Source of the DNA: Desulfobacula toluolica Tol2
GTDB taxonomy: Bacteria > Desulfobacterota > Desulfobacteria > Desulfobacterales > Desulfobacteraceae
Length of the DNA: 64,000 nucleotides
Assembly (NCBI RefSeq): GCF_000307105.1
Contig: NC_018645.1
Coordinates: 345,001-409,000 of the forward strand
Reading direction: 5' to 3'
Shown here: in pieces, positions 8,276 through 16,260 of the stretch
Numbering within the stretch: position 1 is the first letter of the stretch
Layout: each line of letters opens with the position of its first letter
Made by a program: the position numbers and the translations under genes
The notes under the pieces: model-generated
Databases searched by the model: none
The model's input: the letters and a program-made list of their open reading frames with translations, nothing else
Told to the model about the DNA's origin: nothing

Positions 8276-9091
8276 ATGATTGATTTCTTTCACCAGTTCA
8301 ACCCTGTTACCCAGGCATTAATCGCAACACTTTTTACCTGGGCTTTAACTGCCGCAGGTGCAGCACTTGTTTTTTTCACGAAAAATATAAATCAAAAACT
8401 CTTTGATTCAACTCTTGGCTTTGCTGCAGGTGTAATGATTGCAGCAAGCTTCTGGTCTCTTCTCTCACCCGGTATAGAGATGGCGGAACAATTGGGGCAT
8501 ACACCATGGCTGACAGCTGTCATTGGATTTATGAGCGGTGGAATTTTTATGAGACTGACAGATAAATTTTTACCCCACCTTCATCCCGGTTTAAGTATTG
8601 ATAAAAGTGAGGGAATAAAGACGTCATGGCAGAGAAGCACCCTTTTGGTTCTTGCAATAACGCTTCATAACATACCCGAGGGACTGGCAGTTGGCGTCGC
8701 CTTTGGTGCTGTTGCTGCCAATCTTCCTTCCGCAACGATGGGGGGGGCAATTGCTTTGGCAATCGGCATTGGTATTCAGAATTTTCCTGAAGGAACAGCC
8801 GTATCAATGCCGTTGCGAAGAGAAGGAATGAGCAAGAAAAAAAGTTTTTTCATGGGGCAGGCTTCCGGTATGGTAGAACCCATCGCCGGTGTTCTGGGAG
8901 CCTTGTTTGTCATAAACATGCAGCAGATTCTGCCCTATGCCCTTTGTTTTGCTGCAGGCGCAATGATTTTTGTGGTGGTGGAAGAACTGATTCCTGAATC
9001 TCAAAGAAATTATAAAAACATTGATACGGTAACAATGGCGACAATGATTGGTTTTTCAGTGATGATGATTCTTGATGTGTCTTTGGGATAA
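8276..9091 (+). CDS. ZIP-family divalent metal transporter (ZupT-like)
   Basis: A 271-residue protein with about eight predicted membrane segments. The two family signatures are present: HNIPEGLAVGVAFG near residue 125 and NFPEGTAVSMPLR near residue 168, carrying the His/Asn/Pro-Glu-Gly metal-path residues of ZIP proteins. Members import zinc, iron or manganese across the inner membrane. Start ATG has AGGAGAATAAAG upstream. It stands alone 57 bp after iorB in the same direction, so limited read-through is possible. No metal-regulator operator could be recognised in the short gap. Confidence 0.87.
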   Translation: MIDFFHQFNPVTQALIATLFTWALTAAGAALVFFTKNINQKLFDSTLGFAAGVMIAASFWSLLSPGIEMAEQLGHTPWLTAVIGFMSGGIFMRLTDKFLPHLHPGLSIDKSEGIKTSWQRSTLLVLAITLHNIPEGLAVGVAFGAVAANLPSATMGGAIALAIGIGIQNFPEGTAVSMPLRREGMSKKKSFFMGQASGMVEPIAGVLGALFVINMQQILPYALCFAAGAMIFVVVEELIPESQRNYKNIDTVTMATMIGFSVMMILDVSLG

Positions 9092-9272
9092 ATTACCATC
9101 TATAAAATGTTTTGAGTTGCTTCATCAACATAAAATAGTAAAATAGGCTAATCATAAAATATGTTAAAATCTTAGCCCAAATTGTTTTAAGTGATGTAAA
9201 ATTGATATTTATTTTCAAACATGTCACAATAAAGAACATCAAGATAAAAATCAAACAATCGGGAGACAAATT

Positions 9273-10181
9273 ATGCCTACAGGTGCCTGCGGAATAAATT
9301 GCGACGTATGCCGACTGAATCTGCTTGGGCTTTGTACCAGCTGCGGGTCCGGGAAAAGCGATGAAGCCCGGCTGAAACTGGAAACCCAAAAAAGATTATT
9401 CAACGATACCTGTCCTATTTTAAGCTGCGTTGTAATGAACAATAAGGATTACTGCTTACGGGACTGCAACCAGTTTCCCTGCGAAAATTATCTGCAAAAT
9501 CCCTATCCCTTTTCCGGGGCATACCTGCAGATGCAAAAAAGAAGACGAGAACACCCTCTGCTATCAACAGACCCTTTGGGAAATCAGGTGCAAATACCTG
9601 AAGAATATTGGGATGAGGTTCTAAAAAGGGATCTTAACCTTGTCTGCTCCTATTCTCTGGCACAAACCGATTGCCAAGGGAATCTTGTTTTTCAGTTTTT
9701 GAATGAAAAAATAGTTCTGGACCTAAAAAACAAAGAGATTAAAAAAAGGACGGAACAAGAAGATATACCCATTGACTGTGAATTGCTCGGGCTGATTTCG
9801 CTCACATACTTTAAAACAGTTGACAGACTTTATCCTCTTGGAAAAACCATGATTTCATCCAAGGATATGAAACAGGGCCTCTATTTTACGGGGAAAAACA
9901 GGTTAAAAAAAGAGCCTGTCCTGAGAAAATTCAAAGATGATCATGAAGAGTTTATCCAAAGCGCTGCAAAATTAGGCGGCAAACCCATGGATATGGCTGA
10001 TGCCGCCTGTGTGCTTTACCCCTTTCCCAGGGTTCCTGTATATTATCTGTTATGGAATTCCAGTGATCAGTATGAATCCTGCATTTCAATACTGTTTGAC
10101 AGATCCATTGAAGCTGTTTTTCCCCCGCCGATCATCTGGGGGCTTGTCAACCTTGTGAATTCATATCTATTAACTTGTTAA
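9273..10181 (+). CDS. Cysteine-rich DUF3786-type protein
   Basis: A 302-residue soluble protein. The first 85 residues are rich in cysteine (GACGINCDVCRLNLLGLCTSCG, a CPILSC pair and DCNQFPCENY), which suggests a metal or Fe-S site. The C-terminal 200 residues resemble the DUF3786 domain, with YPFPRVPVYYLLW near the end. DUF3786 proteins are frequent in anaerobes, often near corrinoid or redox functions, but no reaction is established to my knowledge. GGGAG lies ahead of the ATG. The upstream 181-bp gap is AT-rich with nothing recognisable. The gene ends 28 bp from convergent pyrE. Confidence 0.7.
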   Translation: MPTGACGINCDVCRLNLLGLCTSCGSGKSDEARLKLETQKRLFNDTCPILSCVVMNNKDYCLRDCNQFPCENYLQNPYPFSGAYLQMQKRRREHPLLSTDPLGNQVQIPEEYWDEVLKRDLNLVCSYSLAQTDCQGNLVFQFLNEKIVLDLKNKEIKKRTEQEDIPIDCELLGLISLTYFKTVDRLYPLGKTMISSKDMKQGLYFTGKNRLKKEPVLRKFKDDHEEFIQSAAKLGGKPMDMADAACVLYPFPRVPVYYLLWNSSDQYESCISILFDRSIEAVFPPPIIWGLVNLVNSYLLTC

Positions 10182-10209
10182 CGCTTTTGCGACTTAAGCT
10201 TCATCCTGT

Positions 10210-10878
10210 TTAAGCCGCACCGTATTTTTCAAGATAAGCATCAATTTTTGCAAGCATGCCGTCATCAAGAACAACCCGGCCATTTATTTTTTTATTGTGC
10301 AGGTATGCTTTTATATCTGCAATGGTGACAATGGAATATATGGGAATACCGAGGATTTCTTCAACTTCCTTTAATGCGTTTTTATCGGTTTTACCTTTTT
10401 CCTGGCGGTTGACACTGATAACAATACCGCTGACTTTTGGCGCATTACAGGATTTAAGGATTTCAAGAGATTCCCTGATGGCCTTACCCGATGTGATCAC
10501 ATCATCCACTAAAATCAGCCGGGTGTCTGCCGTCAGGGGCATGCCCACCACAAGGCTTTTGTCCGCATAGGTTTTGGCTTCTTTTCGATTAAACACATAC
10601 CCTTTGTCCATGCCCATGTCACAAAGTGCCTGGGCTGCTGAAATGCACAAAGGAATCCCTTTGTAAGCCGGCCCGTAAACGCCGTCAAAACTGTCTGAGA
10701 AATGTTCCATTACGGCTTTGGCATAAAAAGCACCCAGCTTTTTAATTTTCATGCCCGTGTCAAACATGCCGGTATTGATAAAATAAGGGGCCAGCCTGCC
10801 GCTCTTTAATTCAAATTCGCCAAATTTCAAGGCATCGCAGTCGACTAAAAATTCAATAAATTCTTCTTTGTATGTCAT
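10210..10878 (-). CDS. pyrE: Orotate phosphoribosyltransferase
   Basis: A 222-residue enzyme joining orotate to PRPP to give OMP, the fifth step of de novo pyrimidine synthesis. The PRPP-binding signature appears as LILVDDVITSGKAIRESLE near residue 125, and GVYGPAYKGIPL matches the family. Start ATG has AAAAGGA seven bases upstream. It lies 113 bp downstream of pyrK on the same strand, separated only by repeat copy 3. It is therefore probably part of a pyrD-pyrK-pyrE unit interrupted or punctuated by the element. Confidence 0.95.
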   Translation of the reverse strand: MTYKEEFIEFLVDCDALKFGEFELKSGRLAPYFINTGMFDTGMKIKKLGAFYAKAVMEHFSDSFDGVYGPAYKGIPLCISAAQALCDMGMDKGYVFNRKEAKTYADKSLVVGMPLTADTRLILVDDVITSGKAIRESLEILKSCNAPKVSGIVISVNRQEKGKTDKNALKEVEEILGIPIYSIVTIADIKAYLHNKKINGRVVLDDGMLAKIDAYLEKYGAA

Positions 10879-10901
10879 TCAAATATCCTTTTAACATCAT
10901 T

Positions 10902-10996
10902 TTTTATAAAAAAGTCCTGGCAAATCCAATCGTGACTTTAATTATTTGTTGTGGGCAAACCCGGATGAAAGAGCAAGCCTGCCCATGGCAGTTATT
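10902..10996 (-). repeat. Two-hairpin intergenic repeat, copy 3
   Basis: On the minus strand it reads AATAACTGCCATGGGCAGGC...GTTTGCCCACAACAAATAATTAAAGTC...GACTTTTTTATAAAA. Arm II is shortened but still pairs (AAAGTC/GACTTT). The TAA stop codon of pyrK (10994-10992) is the TAA of the element's outer end. It lies between pyrK and pyrE in the direction of transcription. Confidence 0.85.
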
Positions 10997-11810
10997 TGCA
11001 TCGCCAGGAAAAATATTGGGAAAGCTCAACATCCTTACCGGATTTTAACAGGGCTTTGGTGTTAAAGTCATTCATTTCACGCAATTCGCCGGAACCAAAT
11101 ACCGGCCCGTCTTTGCACACAAGCTGTTTTCCGCAGACACAGGCACCGCACACCCCGAACCCGCATCTCATGTACCGTTCCAAAGAGACCTGACAGGGGA
11201 TGTGGTGAGTTTCGCAGAGATTAAAAATATGGTACATCATGATTTCAGGCCCGCAGGTATAGACCATGTCAAATTGCCTGCCGGATGCTATTTCTTTTTC
11301 AAGAAGATCCGTAACAAGGCCTTTTTGACCAAAACTGCCGTCATCCGTGCAAAATTGCCGCTGGGTATCAAACCTGTCCGGGTAAAGGATATACTCTTTT
11401 GATCTTGCGCCATGGATAACGGTTGTATTTTTATTCAGCATTTCCACCAGCGGGGCCAACGGTGCCATACCGCAGCCGCCGGCCACAACGGCCACGGTGT
11501 GATCAGGTTGAATATCAAACCCGTTTCCAAAAGGCCCCCTTATGCCTACAAGGTCTCCTTTGTTCAAAGAAACGGCTTTTTGGGAAAAAATTCCCTTGGC
11601 CTCAATGGTAATGGCAAACCTGTCTTTTGAATGAAAACAAATGGTATAGGGTTTTTCATCAACACCCGGAATCCAGACCATGATAAACTGGCCGGGTTTA
11701 AATGGCATGGCATAATTAAAAAAAAGTGTGGCAAAGGCCGGGCCTTCAATGCGTTTTTCATCCACCCTGAGCATGATATGTTTCTGATCGGTAATCGTGT
11801 TCATCATCAT
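10992..11810 (-). CDS. pyrK: Dihydroorotate dehydrogenase electron-transfer subunit
   Basis: A 272-residue FAD/[2Fe-2S] protein of the ferredoxin-NADP reductase family that passes electrons from class 1B PyrD to NAD+. The FAD-binding segment (GQFIMVWIPGVDEKPYT), the NAD-binding GGCGMAPLAPLVEML region and the C-terminal 2Fe-2S motif CGFGVCGACVCGKQLVCKDG are visible. The start ATG is the first of three consecutive ATGs; AAGGA precedes it and it overlaps the pyrD stop by four bases. The stop codon lies inside repeat copy 3, so the gene's 3' end is defined by the element. Confidence 0.93.
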   Translation of the reverse strand: MMMNTITDQKHIMLRVDEKRIEGPAFATLFFNYAMPFKPGQFIMVWIPGVDEKPYTICFHSKDRFAITIEAKGIFSQKAVSLNKGDLVGIRGPFGNGFDIQPDHTVAVVAGGCGMAPLAPLVEMLNKNTTVIHGARSKEYILYPDRFDTQRQFCTDDGSFGQKGLVTDLLEKEIASGRQFDMVYTCGPEIMMYHIFNLCETHHIPCQVSLERYMRCGFGVCGACVCGKQLVCKDGPVFGSGELREMNDFNTKALLKSGKDVELSQYFSWRCK

Positions 11811-12712
11811 TTTTCCTTATGGGCTGCCCCTTTTATGTCCTCTATGCTTAAGTTCCGGTTTGAAAGCCAGGCGTTCATTTCATCCGTGACCTTTTGAAAC
11901 ACGTCAATTCCCCTGTACCGGACAGCGCTTCCGATTCCCACAAGGCTTGCTCCTGCCATAATGATCTCAATTGCATCTTCTCCCGTGGTGATGCCGCCAA
12001 GCCCGATGATGGGAATGTTCACAGCCTTGTAGATATCAAATACACACCTGACGGCAATGGGCTTTATCATGGGCCCGGACAGCCCGCCCTTCTTAAAGGC
12101 AAGCACCGGCATTGCCGATTCAATATCAATAACCATTCCCGGACCCACGGTGTTGATGGCGCAGATCGCATCCGCCCCTGCATTTTCACAGGCTTTGGCA
12201 ATGTCCCCGATATCCTGGGCCTGGGGGGTCAATTTCACAATAAGGGGAACATTAATAACCTTTTTGACGGCAGACACCACTTCCTGGGAAGATTGACGGT
12301 TAATGCCGAATATCATGCCGTGCTTTTCAGAATTGGGGCAGGATATATTGATTTCGATAAAATCCGGTTTTTTTGCGGACACAAATTCCGCCACCATCTG
12401 ATATTCTTTGACAGAACCACCATAAACACTTGCAATCACTGGAAAATCACGCTTGTCAAGATCCTGCCATTCATTTTCCATATTCAAATATCCAGGAGAC
12501 GGCAGTCCCACAGCATTTATCATACCCTGGCCCAGATCAATCACCGTTGGATTTTTATGCCCGTCCCTGGGCGCAGGACCGATGGATTTCATGGTCACAA
12601 GACCGCAGCCGTTTTCATGGACTCTTTCAAGGATCTCCTTGCTGTTCCCAAGAACCCCTGAAGCCAGAACCATATGATTTTTTAATGTTTTTCCAAGAAA
12701 CTGGATTGTCAT
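11807..12712 (-). CDS. pyrD: Dihydroorotate dehydrogenase, class 1B catalytic subunit
   Basis: A 301-residue FMN enzyme oxidising dihydroorotate to orotate. Family marks include MVLASGVLGNSKEI near the N-terminus, EINISCPNSEKHGMIFG with the catalytic cysteine region, VKLTPQAQDIGDIAKACENAG, and GLGGITTGEDAIEIIMAGAS. The overlapping pyrK partner identifies it as the heterotetrameric, NAD-linked class typical of anaerobes. The Shine-Dalgarno (CGGATG) is weak. The 144-bp gap upstream to the glpD end shows no obvious promoter. Confidence 0.95.
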   Translation of the reverse strand: MTIQFLGKTLKNHMVLASGVLGNSKEILERVHENGCGLVTMKSIGPAPRDGHKNPTVIDLGQGMINAVGLPSPGYLNMENEWQDLDKRDFPVIASVYGGSVKEYQMVAEFVSAKKPDFIEINISCPNSEKHGMIFGINRQSSQEVVSAVKKVINVPLIVKLTPQAQDIGDIAKACENAGADAICAINTVGPGMVIDIESAMPVLAFKKGGLSGPMIKPIAVRCVFDIYKAVNIPIIGLGGITTGEDAIEIIMAGASLVGIGSAVRYRGIDVFQKVTDEMNAWLSNRNLSIEDIKGAAHKEK

Positions 12713-12856
12713 TTATACACATCCGTTTTTAAAAATTAATTTTTGTTGAGCCTTATTAGCATACTATGACAATCTGAAACAATGAAGATTTAAAAAATTT
12801 CATGCTCCTGTGTGTCAGGGTATCACCTCAACTCCAAGCTTGTTCCAAAACTCACT

Positions 12857-14416
12857 TTAATTTATCATATACCTCTTGGCGATTTTTTCAAATGACGCCA
12901 CCTGGTCAGACTCCCACGTCAAATCCTTTACCAGCTCTTTTGCCATGATTGACGCAACAATAGGGGCAACCCTGATGCTGATCTTTGCATCCAGAATAAG
13001 CGCCCGGAGCCGTCGTGCCAACACATCGGTTACGGTTCGCGCCATTTCATTGCGAACCGCCCAGACAATTTCAACCCGCCTGTAGGGCAATTGCGGATGA
13101 AGCAAAAAATCCAATTCAGGATCTTTTTTGATCAGTTGCCGCATCGCATCTGCATCTGTCCCGTATATTGAAAAAGCCTGATCATGAATTGCTTGCCCGG
13201 GCCGTCCGTGAAGCTCAAGTGTATCTGTGCAGGACTTTTTGAGGTCTAATCCCCCAACCCTGGCGGCCATGGTAACCGCATCTTCACCCATTTTCCGGTA
13301 TGTGGTCCATTTTCCGCCGGCAACGGTAACCAGCCCTGAAGCTGATACCAGAACCCTGTGATCCCGTGAAAGAGAAGCGGTCACATTATGTCCCCGGGAG
13401 TTGATAAGCGGACGGATACCGGCAAAAACACTTTTGACGTCAGCGCGGGAGGGATGCCCGGTGAGATATCTTCCCGCGTGGGAAAGCAAAAATTCCACCT
13501 CCTCCGGAAAAGGCTGAGGTTCGACTTGAGGACCGGCAACCGGTGTGTCCGTTGTCCCTATAATTACCCGGTCATGCCAGGGTACGGCAAACAGCAACCG
13601 GCCATCGTCGGTATGAGGAACCATGATTGCCGAGCTTCCCGGAAGAAATCCCTTGTCCAGGACGATATGGACACCTTGGCTCGGAGCCATCATGGGCCGG
13701 GCTGTTGAATCGTCCATCCGGCAGACACTATCGATGAATATCCCGGCGGCGTTGATCACAGCCCGGCCTGATATCTCAAATACCCGTCCGGTTTCTTCGT
13801 CCCGGGTCATGGCGCCGCAGAGTAATCCGCCGGTTTTAAGAAATCCGGTCACCGGCATGTAATTGACGGCGTTACCCCCGAGATCTTCAAGGGTTCTTAA
13901 TAAAGAGATGGCCAGCCGGGCATCGTCAAACTGCCCGTCATAATAAACAACGCCGCCGCGCAGCCCGTCGGGTTCAAGGGTGGGTATTTTTTCAAGGGTT
14001 TTCTTCCGGGATAAACGACGGGACGGCCCCAGTCCCAGCTTGCCTGCCAGGGCATCATATAATTTGAGCCCAATTCCGTAAAATGGCCCTTCCCACCATT
14101 CGTATATGGGAACCACAAAGGCCAGGTGCCGGACAAGGTGGGGCGCATTGGCCAGCAGCAGGCCGCGTTCATGCAAAGATTCCAGAACCAGCGCCAGATT
14201 GCCTTGTTGAAGGTAACGGACACCGCCGTGAATTAATTTGGTACTGCGGCTGGAAGTCCCCTGGGCAAAATCTCCCTGCTCCAGAAGCAGGGTACGGTAT
14301 CCTCGGGAAGCTGCGTCCACTGCAGCCCCCAATCCCGTTGCACCTCCGCCTACCACGATGACATCCCACACAATGGATCTGTCCGCAATGTGATCAATGT
14401 TCTCTTGTCTGTTCAT
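12857..14416 (-). CDS. glpD: FAD-dependent glycerol-3-phosphate dehydrogenase
   Basis: A 519-residue flavoprotein oxidising sn-glycerol 3-phosphate to dihydroxyacetone phosphate and feeding electrons to quinone. The FAD dinucleotide fold is at the N-terminus (VVGGGATGLGAAVDAASRGY), followed by QGTSSRSTKLIHGGVRYLQQ, a hallmark of GlpD. VAGGKWTTYRKMGEDAV lies near residue 370. It lies 20 bp downstream of a glycerophosphodiester phosphodiesterase gene on the same strand, giving a two-gene path from phospholipid head-group diesters to central metabolism. GAGGAT precedes the ATG. Confidence 0.93.
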   Translation of the reverse strand: MNRQENIDHIADRSIVWDVIVVGGGATGLGAAVDAASRGYRTLLLEQGDFAQGTSSRSTKLIHGGVRYLQQGNLALVLESLHERGLLLANAPHLVRHLAFVVPIYEWWEGPFYGIGLKLYDALAGKLGLGPSRRLSRKKTLEKIPTLEPDGLRGGVVYYDGQFDDARLAISLLRTLEDLGGNAVNYMPVTGFLKTGGLLCGAMTRDEETGRVFEISGRAVINAAGIFIDSVCRMDDSTARPMMAPSQGVHIVLDKGFLPGSSAIMVPHTDDGRLLFAVPWHDRVIIGTTDTPVAGPQVEPQPFPEEVEFLLSHAGRYLTGHPSRADVKSVFAGIRPLINSRGHNVTASLSRDHRVLVSASGLVTVAGGKWTTYRKMGEDAVTMAARVGGLDLKKSCTDTLELHGRPGQAIHDQAFSIYGTDADAMRQLIKKDPELDFLLHPQLPYRRVEIVWAVRNEMARTVTDVLARRLRALILDAKISIRVAPIVASIMAKELVKDLTWESDQVASFEKIAKRYMIN

Positions 14417-14436
14417 ATGCTATCCATCCTCATCCC

Positions 14437-15120
14437 TTATGTAGAACATAAAAGTTCCGGATAATTGGTAAACACCCCGTCCACACCCAATGCAGCCATA
14501 CGATGAAGTTCTTCAGCATGATTGACCGTAAATACAAACACCTTGATTCCCCGGCGATGGGCATCATCCACAAACATTTGGCTGATAAAGTCGCAGTGGG
14601 CGTGAATGGAATACACGCCCATGGCATCGGCAAATCCTGCACCGTCAAGGGGAACACCGTAAATGTTTGCGCCGATGTAAAGTTTCGGCACCAGTTGTTT
14701 CAACTCCATCAACTGAGGATAATCAAATGAGGACGCCAGCAACTGCTCTTTCATGTAGTTCCCGTCCCTTATGCAAGCCTTGAGAAGATCCGCCACTGGT
14801 GCGGCAGTTCCCGGACCTTTGAGTTCGATATTAATGCTGCATCGCCCCTGTACCAATTCCAGGACTTCGTGAAGAAAAGGTATTTTTTCCCCTTTGCCTG
14901 CATCCAGAGAGCGCAGATTGGCAATACTATGCTGCATCAGGTTGCCGCGGCCGTTAGTAGTCCGCTCCAAGCGACTATCATGAATCACAACCAATTGCCC
15001 TTGAACGCAAAACACATCTATCTCTATCCATGGTGCGCCCATTTCCAGTGCTGTCCTAACTGACAGCAAGGTATTTTCAGGCGCATGGCCGCTGGCACCC
15101 CGGTGGGCAAAACAGATCAA
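14437..15120 (-). CDS. Glycerophosphodiester phosphodiesterase
   Basis: A 227-residue cytoplasmic GDPD-fold enzyme (UgpQ-like; no signal peptide) releasing glycerol 3-phosphate from glycerophosphodiesters. The catalytic pattern is clear: CFAHRGASGHAPENTLLS at the extreme N-terminus (general acid/base His and Arg), WIEIDVF with the metal-binding acidic residues, and VVIHDSRLERTTNG. The start codon is TTG, supported by a strong AAGGAGG six to seven bases upstream. Repeat copy 4 lies directly upstream, ending 15 bp before the start. It is followed by glpD. Confidence 0.9.
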   Translation of the reverse strand: MICFAHRGASGHAPENTLLSVRTALEMGAPWIEIDVFCVQGQLVVIHDSRLERTTNGRGNLMQHSIANLRSLDAGKGEKIPFLHEVLELVQGRCSINIELKGPGTAAPVADLLKACIRDGNYMKEQLLASSFDYPQLMELKQLVPKLYIGANIYGVPLDGAGFADAMGVYSIHAHCDFISQMFVDDAHRRGIKVFVFTVNHAEELHRMAALGVDGVFTNYPELLCST

Positions 15121-15135
15121 AATCTGCCTCCTTGT

Positions 15136-15230
15136 TTTTATATGAAAGTCTTAAAAAATTCATACAGAGACTTTCAATCTTTGTTGTGGGCAAATCTGAG
15201 CGAAAGATCAGGTCTGCTCGTGGCAGTTAT
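15136..15230 (-). repeat. Two-hairpin intergenic repeat, copy 4
   Basis: Full copy on the minus strand: ATAACTGCCACGAGCAGACC...GATTTGCCCACAACAAAG, arm II GAAAGTC...GACTTTC, then ATATAAAA. It lies in the divergent gap between the phosphodiesterase and birA and points to the former. Its outer end merges with the first bases of a 20-bp inverted repeat (15227-15271). Confidence 0.9.
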
Positions 15231-15271
15231 ACTTTATAAATAATTTTTTTCAAATTATTTATAAAGTATAA
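15227..15271. repeat. Perfect 20-bp inverted repeat, AT-rich
   Basis: TTATACTTTATAAATAATTT (15227-15246) and its exact reverse complement (15252-15271) are separated by TTTTC. It could form a long hairpin in RNA of either strand. It sits 9 bp before a possible -35 box for birA and starts within the outer end of repeat copy 4. It may be a terminator protecting against read-through or an operator; the sequence does not decide. Confidence 0.8.
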
Positions 15272-15279
15272 TTTTCTCC

Positions 15280-15309
15280 TTGACAACCCAGGCCCTGTCC
15301 TTTTATCAC
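15280..15309 (+). promoter_or_regulatory. Possible sigma-70 promoter for the birA-pyruvate carboxylase operon
   Basis: TTGACA at 15280-15285, 18-bp spacer, TATCAC at 15304-15309. The -35 is consensus and the -10 matches four of six. It lies 86 bp before the chosen birA start and just after the 20-bp inverted repeat. Confidence 0.45.
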
Positions 15310-15394
15310 TGAATCTTTGACAAACACTTTAGCCGCTAATATATTGGCATTACGGCAAATAATAAAACAACCATATAAACAGACACTTTTTAAT

Positions 15395-16240
15395 ATGAAT
15401 GATGTCATAAGCAACAAAGAGATGACGCGTCGGCAGAAATGTTTTGGCGGTAAGTGGGATCTTTTTTCAAATGAAGGCAACCTGGGAACTTCAGAATCTT
15501 TATGGGTATCCAGGAAAGAAAATATGATCCGATACCTTGCTTGTGACTGCACTTCCACCATGGACGTGTCCGCAAGCCTGTTAAAACAAAATCGTTTTCC
15601 CCAATGGTCCTGGATTCTTTCAGAGGCACAGAACCAGGGGCGGGGTCAGCTTGGGCGATCCTGGATTTCCATGCCCGGAAATCTTTTTGCCACCATCAGG
15701 CTTCCCCAAAATGCCGGAACCCTGGGAAATCTTCTGCCACTGGCCCTGGGAGTTGTACTGGTGGAGGTGATGGCAGAACTGGGATTGCCGGCAGAGATCA
15801 AGTGGCCCAACGACATCCTGGTGGGCCGGACCAAAGTGGGGGGAATTCTCGTGGAAGAACGTTACGGGAAAAGCCTTGCCGGTATTGGTATCAATGTCCA
15901 TAAAGGGCCTGAAGCTGATTTTTTTTCACAATCATTTAAAATTATCCCTGGATCTTTTCAAACTTTTGGTGTAAAAATATCGGTTCCCCATTTATGGATG
16001 CGCATAGAGTTGTTTCTGAAACATCGCCTTGCTGCATTCATCTCTCACCCCGGTCATGTGGTGGAGCGCCTGGGAAAATGTTTGGCATTCAAAAATGAAC
16101 CAATCATTGTGACACATGCAGGACCATGGAACGGACCTGCAACACTGGTGGATATTTCAGCCACGGGAGGACTCATTATCAGAACGGCCAGGGGGGATCA
16201 GATGATTGACAGGGGACAGATATCCCCCCAGGTGTTTTAG
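15395..16240 (+). CDS. birA: Biotin--protein ligase (catalytic type, no N-terminal HTH seen)
   Basis: A protein of about 281 residues that activates biotin to biotinyl-AMP and attaches it to acceptor lysines. The catalytic core shows YLACDCTSTMDVSASLL, the AEAQNQGRG-type biotin loop (here SEAQNQGRGQLGRSW), LATIRLPQN, and IKWPNDILVGRTKVGGILVE. The frame stays open to TTG 15317, but that lacks a ribosome site. ATG 15395 was chosen provisionally and ATG 15422 is also possible. No winged-helix regulatory domain is apparent, so it probably is not a repressor. The neighbour 20 bp downstream is a biotin-dependent carboxylase, an obvious substrate. Confidence 0.85.
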   Translation: MNDVISNKEMTRRQKCFGGKWDLFSNEGNLGTSESLWVSRKENMIRYLACDCTSTMDVSASLLKQNRFPQWSWILSEAQNQGRGQLGRSWISMPGNLFATIRLPQNAGTLGNLLPLALGVVLVEVMAELGLPAEIKWPNDILVGRTKVGGILVEERYGKSLAGIGINVHKGPEADFFSQSFKIIPGSFQTFGVKISVPHLWMRIELFLKHRLAAFISHPGHVVERLGKCLAFKNEPIIVTHAGPWNGPATLVDISATGGLIIRTARGDQMIDRGQISPQVF

Positions 16241-16260
16241 GACAAAAAGGAAACAGTATC

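Noticed and set aside
11894-12661. A 255-residue open frame opposite pyrD
   Set aside because: It is the antisense shadow of a clear pyrD gene, with His/Gly-rich composition typical of reverse-strand frames.
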